A stretch of DNA of 64,000 nucleotides from Astropecten irregularis (Eukaryota; Echinodermata; Asteroidea; Paxillosida; Astropectinidae), in NCBI GenBank assembly GCA_963971285.1, contig OZ020246.1, forward strand, positions 20,381,217-20,445,216, read 5' to 3'. The translations under genes were made by a program, and so were the position numbers. The notes under the pieces are model-generated. The model did no database searches, was not told where the DNA came from, and worked only from the letters and a program-made list of their open reading frames with translations. The stretch's first letter is position 1, and each line of letters begins with the position of its first letter. This document shows positions 34,361 through 45,476 of the stretch, piece by piece.

Positions 34361-36122
34361 CGCCATGCCCCTTACTGTGCCGGTGGGTTTAGCATAGACT
34401 CGACGCTTTCACTGGTGCCCACCAGAAAACAGAAAACCTCGCTGGCTGAACGAGGCCCAACTCGGCCCGAACTGCCGTCAGTGCTATGCCGTGCATGCTG
34501 TTACATGAAAACAAGAGTCTCCGTATTTGAAGTGACAAACCCTTATAATAGGAGTTATTGGGGCGTATCCTTCTCGACTCTCATCTTTTTACATCTTTCT
34601 TTTGCAACGAATGGGCCTACTTCAATTTGCCAGAAACCGGATACGTTTTGCCCACCTGGAAAGTCTTTAAAAAGTCTAAATGTCTCTTCTTTGATTACAA
34701 TTTGAAAATTAGAGGGATTTATCAAATAATAATGAACAGTATAGGCCTAAACACGATGTATATTCTTGTTAGGTTGGGTTGGTTATCAGTCATAGCCATG
34801 GTCGTGAATCCACCATGAGTTGCAATTGCACATTGTTCAGTTTAGCGGTTGGGCAGTATAGGTAACAGTGAAATACTCTCGCTCTGGAAATTAAATTCTG
34901 ACTTTGCGAATGACATTCGAGCAGCCAGTCAGCCGGTTCCCCCTTGCTTTGACATTGAACTTAAACTGAGCAACACACGGCAGTCTCTGAATTACTGTTG
35001 ATTTTCGATATTACACATCGCTCTCATGATCAGAGTGGTTTTTAAGAAAATGTCGAACGCCGACAAATTGTCGCATAAGCGAGTTAGGAAAACAAGAGTT
35101 ATCGCCATCGTGAAGTATGATCGATACGAGAGTTATTTCTGTTCTGGAAAAAAAGGCAGTAATAGGGCCTATCACCTGTCATTGTGGACCCGCTTTCCTT
35201 GGTGAAAAAAAAATGGTTTTCTTCGCCTTTTTCCTCAAAAGATTTTATTGTAACGTCTTCGCTCCCATTCCACAGGCCCCATTTCCAAATTATTGCGACC
35301 TCGGATGTTTACGCTCAACTTTTTCGAAATAATATACATTTTTGATATGTACATAATCTGATGCATTGTATATACTGATTCAATTGTAATGGGTCGTGTA
35401 GTGGTTTATTAGAAATTCGATTTTTCTGCTAAAAAGTTAGTTAGCTAAATTATGCATAGAAGTATTACGACGGATAAAAACATGATGGTAACATAAGAAG
35501 CTCTTTTTTGTATATTTTCAAAAATTGTGTGGATCAGGAATCCTTTTTGGAGAAACACGATGATGGGATGTTTGGCGCTGATATTGTTTTATGGAAAGTC
35601 TTTGTGAAAGTCACTTGTTAAAGAGGGAGAAAAAGTGAGAAACTTTGAAGAAACGGAAACATGACAACAGAATTTGACGATTTTTGTATGTACATAATTT
35701 TGTTTGCAAGCGTTCTGTGCAGTTGCACGCGGCAAATTTCCCCATACTCGTGAAGCTAATTCTGATACCACGGACAATCTTGGAGAACACATGCATTATG
35801 GAGAATGACGAGATACGTGCTTAAATAATTATGTTCATACATAACCCTGACCTCACAAAGTGAGAGCAGAGTTTCTATATGGAGTCAGTTTCATCATGGC
35901 TCCATGGTTTCATAGAGTGGATTGGCTAAATACGTGTAGGTTTTGCTAAGCAAACAAGGGTTAACCAACCAAAATCCAATGTAATGTGTATTGTTGGCGG
36001 CTGGTGTTCTGCTGATCTTTGCTTAGCGCGAAAATGCGGTAAGCATCATGTTCTGCCGAGCAGATCTCAAGGAAACAGGCACTAGGATGTGGCAATTTAG
36101 CTTGTCCATGGACCTTATTAAC
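34361..36122. other. Intergenic, no gene recognised
   Basis: AT-rich, with only short open stretches and no clear repeats. Confidence 0.4.
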
Positions 36123-36255
36123 GGTGCATCCATCCTGCATTCGAAGCAGTGCAATCAAACCGAGGATTCAAAGAAGTCTGGTACCCACTTTCTTTTTAGA
36201 ATCGGTGTTATCTTTTCCAACGGGTATACGAGGAAGATGACAAGATGGATGCACC
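36123..36255. mobile_element. Palindromic MITE (GGTGCATCCATC ends), uninterrupted
   Basis: GGTGCATCCATCCTGCATTC at the left is mirrored by AAGATGGATGCACC at the right. Inside are GAAGCAGTGCAATCAAACCG and GTCTGGTACCCACTTTC. It is the reference copy that shows the SINE insertion at 3,727. Confidence 0.7.
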
Positions 36256-36749
36256 ATGAATACGGTCTATTTTCTATGAATAACGACTTTAAGGAGGCAA
36301 CCTACATAATGTTGATATAAATCCCACTGAAATCATCAAAACTGTCTCAGGTTTCAACAAACGTACGGAGAAAGTAGCACCCGGGCGCCATGAATAAACC
36401 TTTACCCTTTTCCAACTTACACACAGTGGTCGTAAATATCTCAAGTTTAATTTTCCACCCTTTCAACCAAGTATGTCATAGTGGCGCCAGACGTCAAATT
36501 TGATTATCACAATTTTTTCGTCAACTCCATTAAACACATCGACAAAAACCCTTTCCCTGAACAAAATTGAAGGAACAGTAGGCCTATGTGGTTCCTTCAA
36601 GTCCCTTCTGTCGTCCAGTATCATTATATAACTGCTCCTTTTTTAAAGGGGGTACATTTTCCTCAAAATCTGGGTCAAAATACAGTGACTACACGACAGA
36701 AAAATAATCTTAACAAATTCCAATATGGCATAGTATTGTTTCACATTTC

Positions 36750-36755
36750 TTTATT
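36750..36755 (-). terminator. Candidate poly(A) signal for TRIQK
   Basis: AATAAA on the minus strand, about 1.6 kb beyond the TRIQK stop. Others, for example at about 37,708-37,713, are equally possible. The 3' UTR would be AT-rich and contain the SINE-like pieces at 37,381 and 37,489. Confidence 0.25.
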
Positions 36756-37380
36756 TGAATGCCTGGAAAACCCATGATAAGTGGAAAAGTAGCATATTTT
36801 TTACTTCATTATAAACTTTTCAGATTTAAACCCATTTTAGATTATACAAAATATTTACAAAGTATTTCTTATAAGGATTTACCGAGAAACTGACCTGTTA
36901 AGTGTCAGATATTATCATGGAATGATAAAGATTATGGTCTGCATCGAGTGATTTTTGAGAATAAAATGTTTCACACAAAAATGAATTGTTTAACAGTACA
37001 AGTATTTTTTCTCTACATGATGATGTAATTGTGTAGTCTTTAAGTATATATGTCCTTCGCAAGATTAAGTACAACATTTGGTCATTTCAAAACATTTTCT
37101 TCAAAAAGTAAACAAATACGTAAAAAGCATGACATTGTATCAAATAATGACTTGAAAGAAGCCAAATGTTGGCAACTTCTTTAGCCATTCACAGGCAACA
37201 TTTTGGTTGATTAAAATCTTAATACATTTCCCAAGTTTCACCAGCGCACAGGGAAATTACAGCCAGATGGTCATACAACATTGCAGAGCGTTTAACCAGC
37301 TTCAAATTTTAATAAAATCATCAAATAAACCACAACGGATTAAAGGTAACTGACTGGGCTAATATAAATCATTGAAAGGT

Positions 37381-37425
37381 GGTCCGGAGGTCGCTGGTTC
37401 GAATCCCACTCCGGTCAATTTTTCT
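37381..37425 (+). repeat. SINE-like tRNA B-box fragment
   Basis: GGAGGTCGCTGGTTCGAATCC and CACTCCGGTCAATTTTT. The same sentence occurs reversed at 11,541-11,617, and a variant (AGGTTCGAATCTCGCTCCAG, GTCAATTTTC) at 37,510-37,552. Only the B-box half is kept. Confidence 0.55.
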
Positions 37426-37488
37426 TGGTTCACTTTTCATTGAAAGATGAACAAATACAAATTGAGCAATTGACAATTTGGGACACTG

Positions 37489-37552
37489 CTAAAGAGCGCT
37501 GGTACCGTATTCCAGAAGTTCCAGGTTCGAATCTCGCTCCAGTCAATTTTCT
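37489..37552 (+). repeat. SINE-like tRNA-derived fragment
   Basis: AAAGAGCGCTGGTACCGTATTC followed by CCAGGTTCGAATCTCGCTCC and AGTCAATTTTCTTTCTTCAC. It has the order of A-box remnant, B-box and T-rich tail seen in the neighbouring fragment. Confidence 0.5.
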
Positions 37553-38385
37553 TTCTTCACATTTCAAATGACATAACATTAACATTTTGTACTTTTTCAC
37601 ACTGATTTAATTTCAGATCACACGTGGGCAACTCCATGAAAAACCTGTTAAGTAAGTGACAGACCTATTCCTTGATCAATCATTCTTGAAAGACTCCAAT
37701 TTGAAAAAGTTTTATTGGAATCAGCAAGTTTACCACTTATGATTCCTTGAAATGCATGCAAATATGGAAAGAAAAGGGGCACATGTACCTTACATTACAA
37801 AAATGCGCCCTCCTGACTGTGGAAATCCCCATATGACTTTAAAGGCACTTTGTTTCAACACACATTTCCACGGGGGCTTGCTGTTGATGCAAATAATTTT
37901 CTATCAAAACGTCTGATATAAAAAAGTTAGCCCCACAAAAAGGTGAAATAATGGTTATAAGCCATCCCCCCAGGGAAGAAAGATCTGCCATCAACCACCA
38001 AGACAACACCACAGTTAACGCCTTCACCAGCTTCCAACATTTTGGTCATTAAGTAGAATCAATGAATCATCGCTTGAGCAAGAGAACCCACATGCACTGG
38101 TTCTTCATTCTGTCTCAAGAACATAATTTATGGCACGATCATACGGTTCTGGCTTTCATTTTGAGTGCAATTTGAATGTAACTCTCTTACTCATCCGACA
38201 GGCCGACCATTCCACTCAGGAGAATGATGTACTAAACTTGTCCTTTTCAAATTACAAAACCGTTGAAGCCTTCTATACATCGTCTTTGCTAAGACGTGTT
38301 AGCCAGCCGTGTACGACTCCCACCCCTTTCCACTCCAATAACTCTCGCCTCTCAGGAGATGGTTTTCTTTTGTAGCCAGCAACTG

Positions 38386-38472
38386 TCATGATTTGGTAGG
38401 CATCTGTAGATAGAAGAACATGTAGATGAGACACACTATGGCACACAGTGCCAACATGACCAACATGGAATC
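38386..38472 (-). CDS. TRIQK: TRIQK coding exon 2 (transmembrane helix, stop)
   Basis: 87 nt, acceptor TTTCTGACTGCAG, phase 0, ending AAA TCA TGA. It encodes the membrane helix and the C-terminal YLQMPTKS. Confidence 0.88.
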   Translation of the reverse strand, partial: DSMLVMLALCAIVCLIYMFFYLQMPTKS

Positions 38473-39308
38473 CTGCAGTCAGAAAGAAAGAGAAAGAAGG
38501 CTCCATTAAGTCTAAACTAAGTTTTACAACAAATCAAAACAAAACAAACGGGCAATTACAATTAATAAGATTTGTAAAAGCTAACCCTAGCCCGATTCAA
38601 ACTTCCAAAGTGAATTTTGGTGACGCAACAATCTACATGCGCAAGTTTTCCCATCGTGACGCTGGAAAGTTTGAACCGGACTTTACACAACTATCAAGCC
38701 TTTTTGATGAAGAACAAACCATTGCATTTACAATTTAATACTGTCCAGAGCATGATTAGTGCATTACCATACCAGTGGAACAAGGGAGACAACATTCATC
38801 CTCTCTTGATTCTTGAAAGTCCTCATATTTTGAATGATTTTTGAAAACTTGAACACTAAAACCTCGAACAGTTCAAACCAGTCTGAGACGAAACTTGAGG
38901 CCCATTTTGAGATTTGAAAATGGGAGACTTTTGGAGAGTTGGTCTTGAGTCAACAGCAGACGCGCACACACGCGCAATACAACGCGCGCATGCTCACAAT
39001 TGCGCAAGCATGGTTTGCGCGTGCGCTGTTGACTCACGGACTGACCCTCCAAAAGTCTCCCATTACCAATGAGGCTGGATAATTGATACATAACTAATTT
39101 TCAAATTGAAATTTTGTTTTGAAATCTTTGCAAGAAGAACATGTCACACACACACACGCACCCTGAATACAGTGCTTGTCTTCCTGCGATCTGCCTCTCT
39201 CTTTGACCGAATGATGTCTTTCTTGCTCCTTTTGTAGTCCTGCTTGCCGATGTTCCTCCGGTACTGGTCCACTGGCAGTTGGCATCTCTGTGTGTCCTTT
39301 TTGCCCAT
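38386..39308 (-). CDS. TRIQK: TRIQK, small tail-anchored ER membrane protein
   Basis: A complete two-exon gene, 39,162-39,308 then 38,386-38,472, spliced GTGCGT to CTGCAG in phase 0, encoding 77 residues (vertebrate TRIQK is about 86). The N-terminal part reads MGKKDTQRCQLPVDQYRRN and then IGKQDYKRSKKDIIR, and carries the tandem four-residue motifs that name the family: QYRR (15-18), NIGK (19-22) and QDYK (23-26). The middle one has Asn where the triple QxxK/R family usually has Gln. The second exon encodes one C-terminal hydrophobic helix (DSMLVMLALCAIVCLIYMFF) and a short polar end. The family is reported at the endoplasmic reticulum; its molecular function is unsettled. The ATG has a purine (A) at -3. 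5' UTR exons were not identified. Confidence 0.9.
38919..39064. mobile_element. Family C palindromic MITE in the TRIQK intron
   Basis: AATGGGAGACTTTTGGAGAG and CTCCAAAAGTCTCCCATT are the ends, with CAACAGCAGACGCGCAC and GCGCGTGCGCTGTTGAC inside. It occupies about a fifth of the 689-bp intron. Confidence 0.85.
39162..39308 (-). CDS. TRIQK: TRIQK coding exon 1
   Basis: 147 nt, 49 codons from ATG, ending TTC AGG before the donor GTGCGT. It encodes the cytosolic QxxK/R-motif region and a basic stretch (KREADRRK). A likely 5' UTR acceptor (CATAG|ATTGTCATC) sits 9 bases upstream of the ATG. Confidence 0.88.
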
Positions 39309-39387
39309 GATGACAATCTATGATTGGAATGGAATCCCCAAAACAAGAAAATTATTCAGATTATCACCATTGTCAATAATACTGAAC

Positions 39388-39522
39388 CTGGGGCTGATTT
39401 CACTAAAGCTCTGCCGTCATCGCTAAAGCCAAAAACCACGGGTAAACGGAGAATCGATAGCAAAGTAACGATCTCATATCACTCGTGTGATAGCGATGTA
39501 ACTTTACTGAAATCGGCTCCAG
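39388..39522. mobile_element. MITE related to family H
   Basis: CTGGGGCTGATTTCACTAAA and TTTACTGAAATCGGCTCCAG are inverted ends; ATCGCTAAAGCC and CTCGTGTGATAGCGATG lie inside. It is just upstream of the TRIQK start exon. Confidence 0.6.
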
Positions 39523-40081
39523 GACTGAGTTTTTGAACTGACTTAAATCAACAAACTGTCAGACTGTGATACTGTGCTGTACATCGTCAACTGTTGTGTA
39601 CGAAGAGTTCCATGGCTTTGAGAATTCACACCTAGAGCGTCTTTGTAATGTGGGTCTTTGATTCAAATAATAAACTAGATCAATGCGGACCCTGAGTGAT
39701 TGTCCCCATGTTGATCATTGGCGGGTGGGTGCTGCTGTTGTTCAGGTTGAGGTAGAGTGTTCTTTCTTTGAGGATATCACTGTAGGACTGTGGTAGCGCT
39801 GGGACGATAACAACCAAAATTCTAATATCCGTTATATAAGTTGTAATGAGGAGATATATAATCCTCCAGCAACTGAACCAAGGCTTGTTTTGCCCAACTT
39901 GAAATTGGGATGTTGTTATGGTCAGCAAATACCCCAATAATCAAGTTTAGCAAAACAAGCCTGGGTCCAGCCGCTAGAGCATTATATTTCTCCTCATTAA
40001 TGACTTTGACCTATTGTCCCTGTCCCCATGTCAGACCAAGGGTCACAACTACATTATATACCGTGTACTAAATGTAAGGGG

Positions 40082-40218
40082 TTACCTCAGTTTAGTACAC
40101 TCAGGGTAGCTGGTACCCAGCTTCTACAGTAAACTAACTTACCTAAATATGACTGGGTCTCGGTACCAGCTAACCTGAGTGTAGGCCCTACTAGTACTAC
40201 TACTAAACTGAGGTAACG
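40082..40218. mobile_element. Palindromic MITE (GTTACCTCAGTTTAGTA ends)
   Basis: GTTACCTCAGTTTAGTACAC and TACTACTAAACTGAGGTAAC mirror each other, as do ACTCAGGGTAGCTGGTACC and CGGTACCAGCTAACCTGAGT. It is about 137 bp and non-coding. Confidence 0.75.
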
Positions 40219-40277
40219 CCAAATGTAGATCCTGCTGGATCTAGTGTAATTAACTCAATAACATAAAGCTCGGAAAA

Positions 40278-40942
40278 AATTCCACTGACGGCCATGGTCA
40301 AATTGACCTAATTTTGGGATATTTGACAAGTTCAGAAGGGGAGAAATCTATTTTGAGGGTTTTTAGGTGTGAGAGGGGGTTCAGTGACTAGGGGGAGAGG
40401 GTTAAAAAAGGGGGCAAATTAAAAAAAAAAAAAAAAAAAAAACGCCCTCTTTTCACTTCTTTCTTCTCCTCTACCCTCTTCTATATCCCTTCCTCTTCTA
40501 CATTACCACTCTTATTTCCAACTTTTTTTTACCTTGATTTCACTGGGACTCGAACCCGGGCTGTGGAAGAATTAACAATATTATTACAAATGTAATGGAT
40601 TATCTGAGCACGCCACACGAGCGATTGCTGCCAGAACGTGGTTAATAATTCTATTTGAAGTTAAGGTGACCTATTTTGGCCTCCTGAACATCAATATTCA
40701 ACAGCTCCAGTGCCCTTTGCCCTCTGTCATGCGCACCACACAAAAGTTCACAGATAGAAAATGGCTGCCTCCGTTGTACGCTACTGATCCGAAGTGTGAG
40801 TCCAAAATACCCTGTAAAACTCACTTTCCAGATGTGCTACCCAGCTTTCCACTCCTGAGATTGAAGTTGGTCCTAACTTATATCCAGTAAGTTAACTTTT
40901 AGAGGATATAACTTTTTTTCCGTCATGGCCGTCAGTGGAATT
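40278..40942. mobile_element. 665-bp element with AATTCCACTGACGGCCATG inverted ends
   Basis: AATTCCACTGACGGCCATG at the left is exactly mirrored by CATGGCCGTCAGTGGAATT at the right. The interior has no open frame. It contains a poly(A) run (40,421-40,441) and a tRNA-like GGGACTCGAACCCGGGCTGT on the minus strand at about 40,544-40,564, so it may itself carry a SINE. Confidence 0.75.
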
Positions 40943-41354
40943 CTTGCCTAAAGCTCTCTGCTGTCACAAACAAAATCAGGCCAAACAGCACTTACATTTC
41001 TTGCCCATTATGACTAGTCACTCGATTTTGAGCGATTTAAAGTTTTTCCGTACCGGTGCTTCGGGGGAGGGGCATAGGTAGGGGCGGGTACTATGACTAC
41101 TTTCGTAACACAGCTACGGCTAAAGAAGGGTGGGACCAATCACTAAAAAATACTCCGTACAATGGCAATACACCCCTTCAACCATGTCATTCTTGCATGC
41201 TGTTAATTGGAACAATGCACTAAGCTGCTAAGTTCCACAAAAAAATATGCTTACCACTTCAGTTGATGATGATACAATCACGTAAAATGTGCACACAACA
41301 TGACAGTTCGTGCAGGATCAATACACCACGTAAACAGAAATATAATATCCACTA

Positions 41355-41675
41355 GTGGAAGTGCGCCCTCAAGAGGCAATCGTACGACACGTGCATCTTC
41401 GCTTCAATATTCAACACACTTCACGTGTAGTGAGGTGTGCAAGATGTAACTTATCGAACTTCCATTCTCTGTTACTTGTAAGTCCGAAAGCATGGAGACA
41501 TTTCTCCAGTGGTAACAACTTTCTCCTGAAGACGTTCGTCAACGATCAAGTAAATATCACAGCCAGGTTTTCTCAGAATCAGGGCCGGTTAACTTTCGCA
41601 AGGACTCGTGGTGCACTGGACCGTATCCAAGCAGCTGCCAAACACTTCGACTCGGGCTCAGAGTAGGAACGAATA
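41355..41675 (+). other. Possible 5' exon or promoter region, weak
   Basis: An open stretch of 103 codons is followed nine bases later by AATAAG|GTAAGTGACA, a consensus donor at 41,676. The downstream glycosyltransferase gene has an acceptor-like TTTTGGTCAG ending at 45,917, so this could be its non-coding first exon. The translation shows no domain. Confidence 0.2.
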
Positions 41676-41724
41676 AGGTAAGTGACATCATGGAGGTGTG
41701 TCCTACCTCCATGGTGACATTGAA

Positions 41725-41802
41725 TCATTGGCCTCCGATATTCTACCACCAACATTTCTGCAAGTGGCTGACCGCCAAAAACCTGGTAACATAACGAAGT
41801 GA
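41725..41802 (+). pseudogene. C-terminal fragment of a glycosyltransferase paralogue
   Basis: Reading SLASDILPPTFLQVADRQKP then GNITK and TGA, this is a clear relative of the last residues of the gene ending at 47,156 (PLASDILPPDLLHKTDRLEP then DKITK), with the stop at the same position. Homology ends abruptly near 41,719. It continues after the stop into the 3' UTR (41,843-42,720), so this is a truncated DNA-level duplicate, not a spliced retrocopy. Confidence 0.8.
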
Positions 41803-41842
41803 GATTGACGTTTTGTGAAAAGATTTGTGCATTATTATCATG

Positions 41843-42187
41843 CTTAATTTGGTAGCATACCGAAACAGAAATGTTCATAGATTTACCTTAGTTACAGGGT
41901 ATGAAGATGGTGATGGTAGCAACATACCGTTTAACTTACTCTGCCTGAAATGCTGCAGTTATCCAGAAAAGAGTGAAACTAATGACAACTTTATTTTTGA
42001 TCTTTTAAAGATAAAAAATAAAACAGAAAATACTTAAGAAATACTGTGGCCGGTTTTCACTGTTTTCTCAAAAAGTAGGCACCGTATGGGACTGAAATTT
42101 TCACAGATGACTGTTCCTGTATCTTCCTTTTTGCCCATGAATCCGGCATTTCTTTGACAAAAACCAAAGTATGATATTACCTTTAAG
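41843..42187. mobile_element. TTAA-type MITE, family A subfamily, in duplicated 3' UTR
   Basis: ACCGAAACAGAAATGTTCAT, TATGAAGATGGTGATGGTAG, CTGCCTGAAATGCTGCAG and the right end AAAGTATGATATTACCTTTAA. The GATGGTGATGGTAG variant is shared with the copy at 47,339-47,545, so the MITE probably predates the duplication. Confidence 0.7.
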
Positions 42188-42329
42188 GCGGATGTCTCCG
42201 TTCACCGCTGATTAAAATGAGATGTTTTTCAGGTCTCCCATCCACTTGGGGGAGGGGGGAAAGGGGAGGTTGGGGGTGTGGCGGGGGGAGGTGGCTGCAT
42301 CGCGGGTGGACAATGTTATGCACCATGAA

Positions 42330-42720
42330 TTGATTTGAGTGTTGTTTGCTCATTATAATGAATAATAATTAAGTCGCTATATTCCAAATTTCGTTCTGTA
42401 CTTTTTATTGTGTTTAATACTTGCTATTTTTTTTTAAATTCTTTGCACAAAACGTAACATTGATTAATTCGTTTTCTTTCATAAATTGTTATTTGTTTTT
42501 GATGGTTTCTTTGTTAATTGTAGATTTGTTATGTATATTTTCTTGCTGTGTTTTTATCTGCTTACATTATGTTTAATTTACCCAATTTCTGATAAAAAAC
42601 CAAATAGGCCCTTTAAATTGAATTCATTGTAATTAACTTCCATACATACAATAAAAACAAAAAACTGTTGGCTTACAGGACTTTTTTGGTAATAAATGTA
42701 TTTGCAATAACTACAGTAAA
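42330..42720 (+). repeat. Duplicated 3' UTR of the glycosyltransferase gene
   Basis: ATTGAATTCATTGTAATTAA and TTTTTTGGTAATAAATG correspond to ATAAATTGAAATTAACTATA and TTTTTGGTAATAAATAG at 48,040-48,115. The distance from stop to AATAAA is 889 bases here and 950 bases in the full gene. AATAAA is at 42,691. Confidence 0.65.
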
Positions 42721-43392
42721 CCTCGTTAATAAGAGCACTGGACATATTAGGTACCGATTCTTTGTTCTGTATTGTATTCATTCCTATTGATAAAAGGTTC
42801 CTGCAAAAGTCTTCGTGTTTGTTTCAGGCCCGCGATCGGTGAACCTGCGCTCAAAGGCAGTTGCTCCTGATCCCATTTTTAGATAATCCGCGGTGAATCA
42901 AACAGGCCGTGAAATTTCGAAAAATCAGAGTTTCTACGATTCTTTGAAACCAACCGCCTCTATTTTGCATTAATAGAGCTGGAGCCCAAGCCTTACACTA
43001 TATATAACTATGTCTAGTTGTCCTACATATATATTTTTTTACTTTATTTATTTATTTTTTTGGGGGGAGGGAGGGGGGAGGGTCTGTGAGCTCTCACTTT
43101 GAATCAACGGCTGAGGGCGCTCTATTTAAAAACTCTGTAGTCGCTTTACATTTTAAGCTCTATCCACAATATAAACGCATAATGTCTGTGGTTCTATGTA
43201 TTCCTCGGCTGGCTTTCCCATCATGATGACGTGAACAGATTTGGATATTTTTATTTTGAAAACCGTGACATCACATAATAACCTCACGGGATTAGTGGAT
43301 TTCTTTCAGGGATGATATTATTAGTGTTGTTTTCCGCCCACAACGTACCATGCCAGTACGGATTACCTTTGGTGGCGTGACTATTATATAAT

Positions 43393-43598
43393 TAAAGGAT
43401 TGGTGATTATACCCAAACAGAAATGTTCACAGATGTACGTATATAACTTTCAGGGTATGAAGATGGTGCTGGTAGAAACATACCGGTTAAAATATTTCTG
43501 CCGGAAAGGGGGAAAGTTATCCAGAAATCAGTAAAACAAAGACCGAAAACAGTTTTGATCTCTGGGTAAGATCAAAATCTATGTTTTATAAAAAAACT
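43393..43598. mobile_element. Family B MITE, truncated at right
   Basis: TTAAAGGATTGGTGATTATA, CCCAAACAGAAATGTTCACA, GGTATGAAGATGGTGCTGG, AAAACAAAGACCGAAAAC. The right half found in other copies is missing. Confidence 0.65.
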
Positions 43599-44227
43599 CA
43601 GATTCTACATTCTGTTCAGCATGGGCGTGTTTGGTTTGGATGTCTTTTACCAGGCCCTTGTTACGCCATGCCACGTTTTCGACAGGAAAATAATACAACT
43701 AAATTGAAAAAAAAAAATCCGTTTTCAGAAAACTTTGAAAGCTGCTACTGCTACCATTATTATAGTGTTTCCCTTTTGCATACAGTAAAGATTCCTGCCT
43801 CCAATTTGCCACAGTTCAACGAATATTATATACCTCGTCAAGGACGTTACGAAACAAAAGGTCTCTTTGGGGTGTGGCCCATGGCAGGAGTTCCGCCAGT
43901 GCACCGCTCATGACTAGTCATTGATGTATAATGACAGAAATGACTCGGCCCTTCGAAACAGAATCCTAGAAAGAAATAGCAATGAGATCAAAATCTGACT
44001 TAACTTCTCCGTGGTGCCAGCCCAAAATTCCATCGGGAAGTATTTCTACTGTTGTCTTCTTCTTCTTTTGATTTCACCCCCAATCTTCTGCATTTCACAC
44101 TGACAAGTTCCTGATATACAACAATAGAACTGTGTATCATAAACCAAATATCGCAACGAAAAACACACTTTGGTGCATTGTGGTATTCTGGTATTAAGTA
44201 AACGTAAAATCAAAATTGAAAGATGTG

Positions 44228-44253
44228 CAACACCCCCCCCCCCCCCCCCCCCC
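44228..44253. repeat. Poly-C run
   Basis: An uninterrupted run of about 26 C, likely unstable in sequencing and assembly. Confidence 0.9.
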
Positions 44254-44528
44254 GCTTTTCAGCAGCATGCAGCAGACCTATGCTATTACTTATTATCACC
44301 TAACTTATGGAGAAAGAAGTGGAAGTGATTTGGGTGTTTTCTCGTTTATCTCATGGCCTAGTGATTTGAGAAGAAAAACAAAACTCCTGTTTTGTTAACG
44401 AAAAATTAGAGGGGGGCCCATATTATACTAGCTTGATTCGATCTGCTTAAAAGATCGGCATATTGTGATGTTTCCCATAGGTACCCATGAATGTACAGTG
44501 GCCATGTCTTAAAATTCACCTCAGTGAT

Positions 44529-44695
44529 TAGTCTTGGTTCCTAGACCTTCGTTGTTGCTTTCCCATAGGGCGCCCCCGCGCGGCGGAGATGGGAGAATTC
44601 TGTCAGACTTTTGACATAATCGTCCCATATCCGCTGCGCGGGGGCGCCCTATGGGCCGCGGAAAAGCAACAACGAAGGTCTTGGAACCGAGACTA
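44529..44695. mobile_element. Mutator-like MITE with 9-bp target duplication
   Basis: The termini are TAGTCTTGGTTCCTAGACC and GGTCTTGGAACCGAGACTA. Inside, CTTCGTTGTTGCTTT and AAAGCAACAACGAAG, then CATAGGGCGCCCCCGCGC and GCGCGGGGGCGCCCTATG, continue the pairing. Exact direct repeats CTCAGTGAT flank it at 44,520-44,528 and 44,696-44,704. A 9-bp duplication plus long inverted repeats is typical of Mutator-like elements. The first nine terminal bases match the large element at 59,396-61,126. Confidence 0.82.
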
Positions 44696-45121
44696 CTCAG
44701 TGATCAGTCTTTCTGGTTGAGGTATTTCATTACGTACGCCACAATAGATACTTTCAGAACTTAGGTCATGGCTCCGGCCAGCCAAGAGTTCAGGCTTTCA
44801 AAACACAGATCGTAAAGCAGCAGTCCTACAGTCCTTCATGCTGAATACACTAAAACCAGCAGCGTTTAAACTGACTCCTATTAAGTATGGAATATAAAAA
44901 TTCGTCGTATGAGGTTTTAGTGTATTTACGCCCTGACTCGCCCTTTGCTGTACGTTTGGCATACTCCCGTAGACGGGTTCAAGGATATAATGCAGTATAC
45001 ATGTAGGAGGAATGCTTGATCATAGCGACCAGGTTCTTGTTATGAATGACACACATTATGTGGCTCTTATAAATCAAGTAGACCTAGCTTTTAGCTATAA
45101 GCTATAAAGAGATCATTATTT

Positions 45122-45476
45122 TTAAAGGTAGTATCATACTTTGGTTTTTGTCAAAGAAATACAGATTCATAGGCAAACATTTAAAGGACGATACAGTAAA
45201 AGTAATCTGTGAAAATTTCAGTCCCATACGGTGCCAACTTTTTGAGAAAACAGTGAAAAACGGTCACGGTATTTCCAAGTTAAGTCTTTTCTCTTTTATT
45301 TTTGATCTTTTAAAAGATCAAACAGATTTTTGGTCGTTGTTTTATTAATATCTGGATAAATACACCATTTCAGGCGGAAAAATTTTAACAGCATCATCTT
45401 CATACCCTGAAAGTTATATGTAAATCTGTTAACATTTCTGTTTTGGTCTCTTACCAAAGTATGATACAACCTTTAA
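45122..45476. mobile_element. Family A palindromic MITE
   Basis: TTAAAGGTAGTATCATACTT and AAGTATGATACAACCTTTAA at the ends. Internal GATCTTTTAAAAGATC and CAGTCCCATACGGTGCCAAC are present. It ends about 480 bp upstream of the glycosyltransferase-like start codon. Confidence 0.88.

Noticed and set aside
40544..40620. tRNA gene on the minus strand
   Set aside because: Only a B-box-like word is present inside a transposon; no cloverleaf can be drawn.
40978..41000. Alternative first coding exon of TRIQK (ATGGGCAAGAAAT then GTAAGT on the minus strand)
   Set aside because: It resembles the TRIQK start, but joining it to the acceptor before the real start gives the wrong frame.
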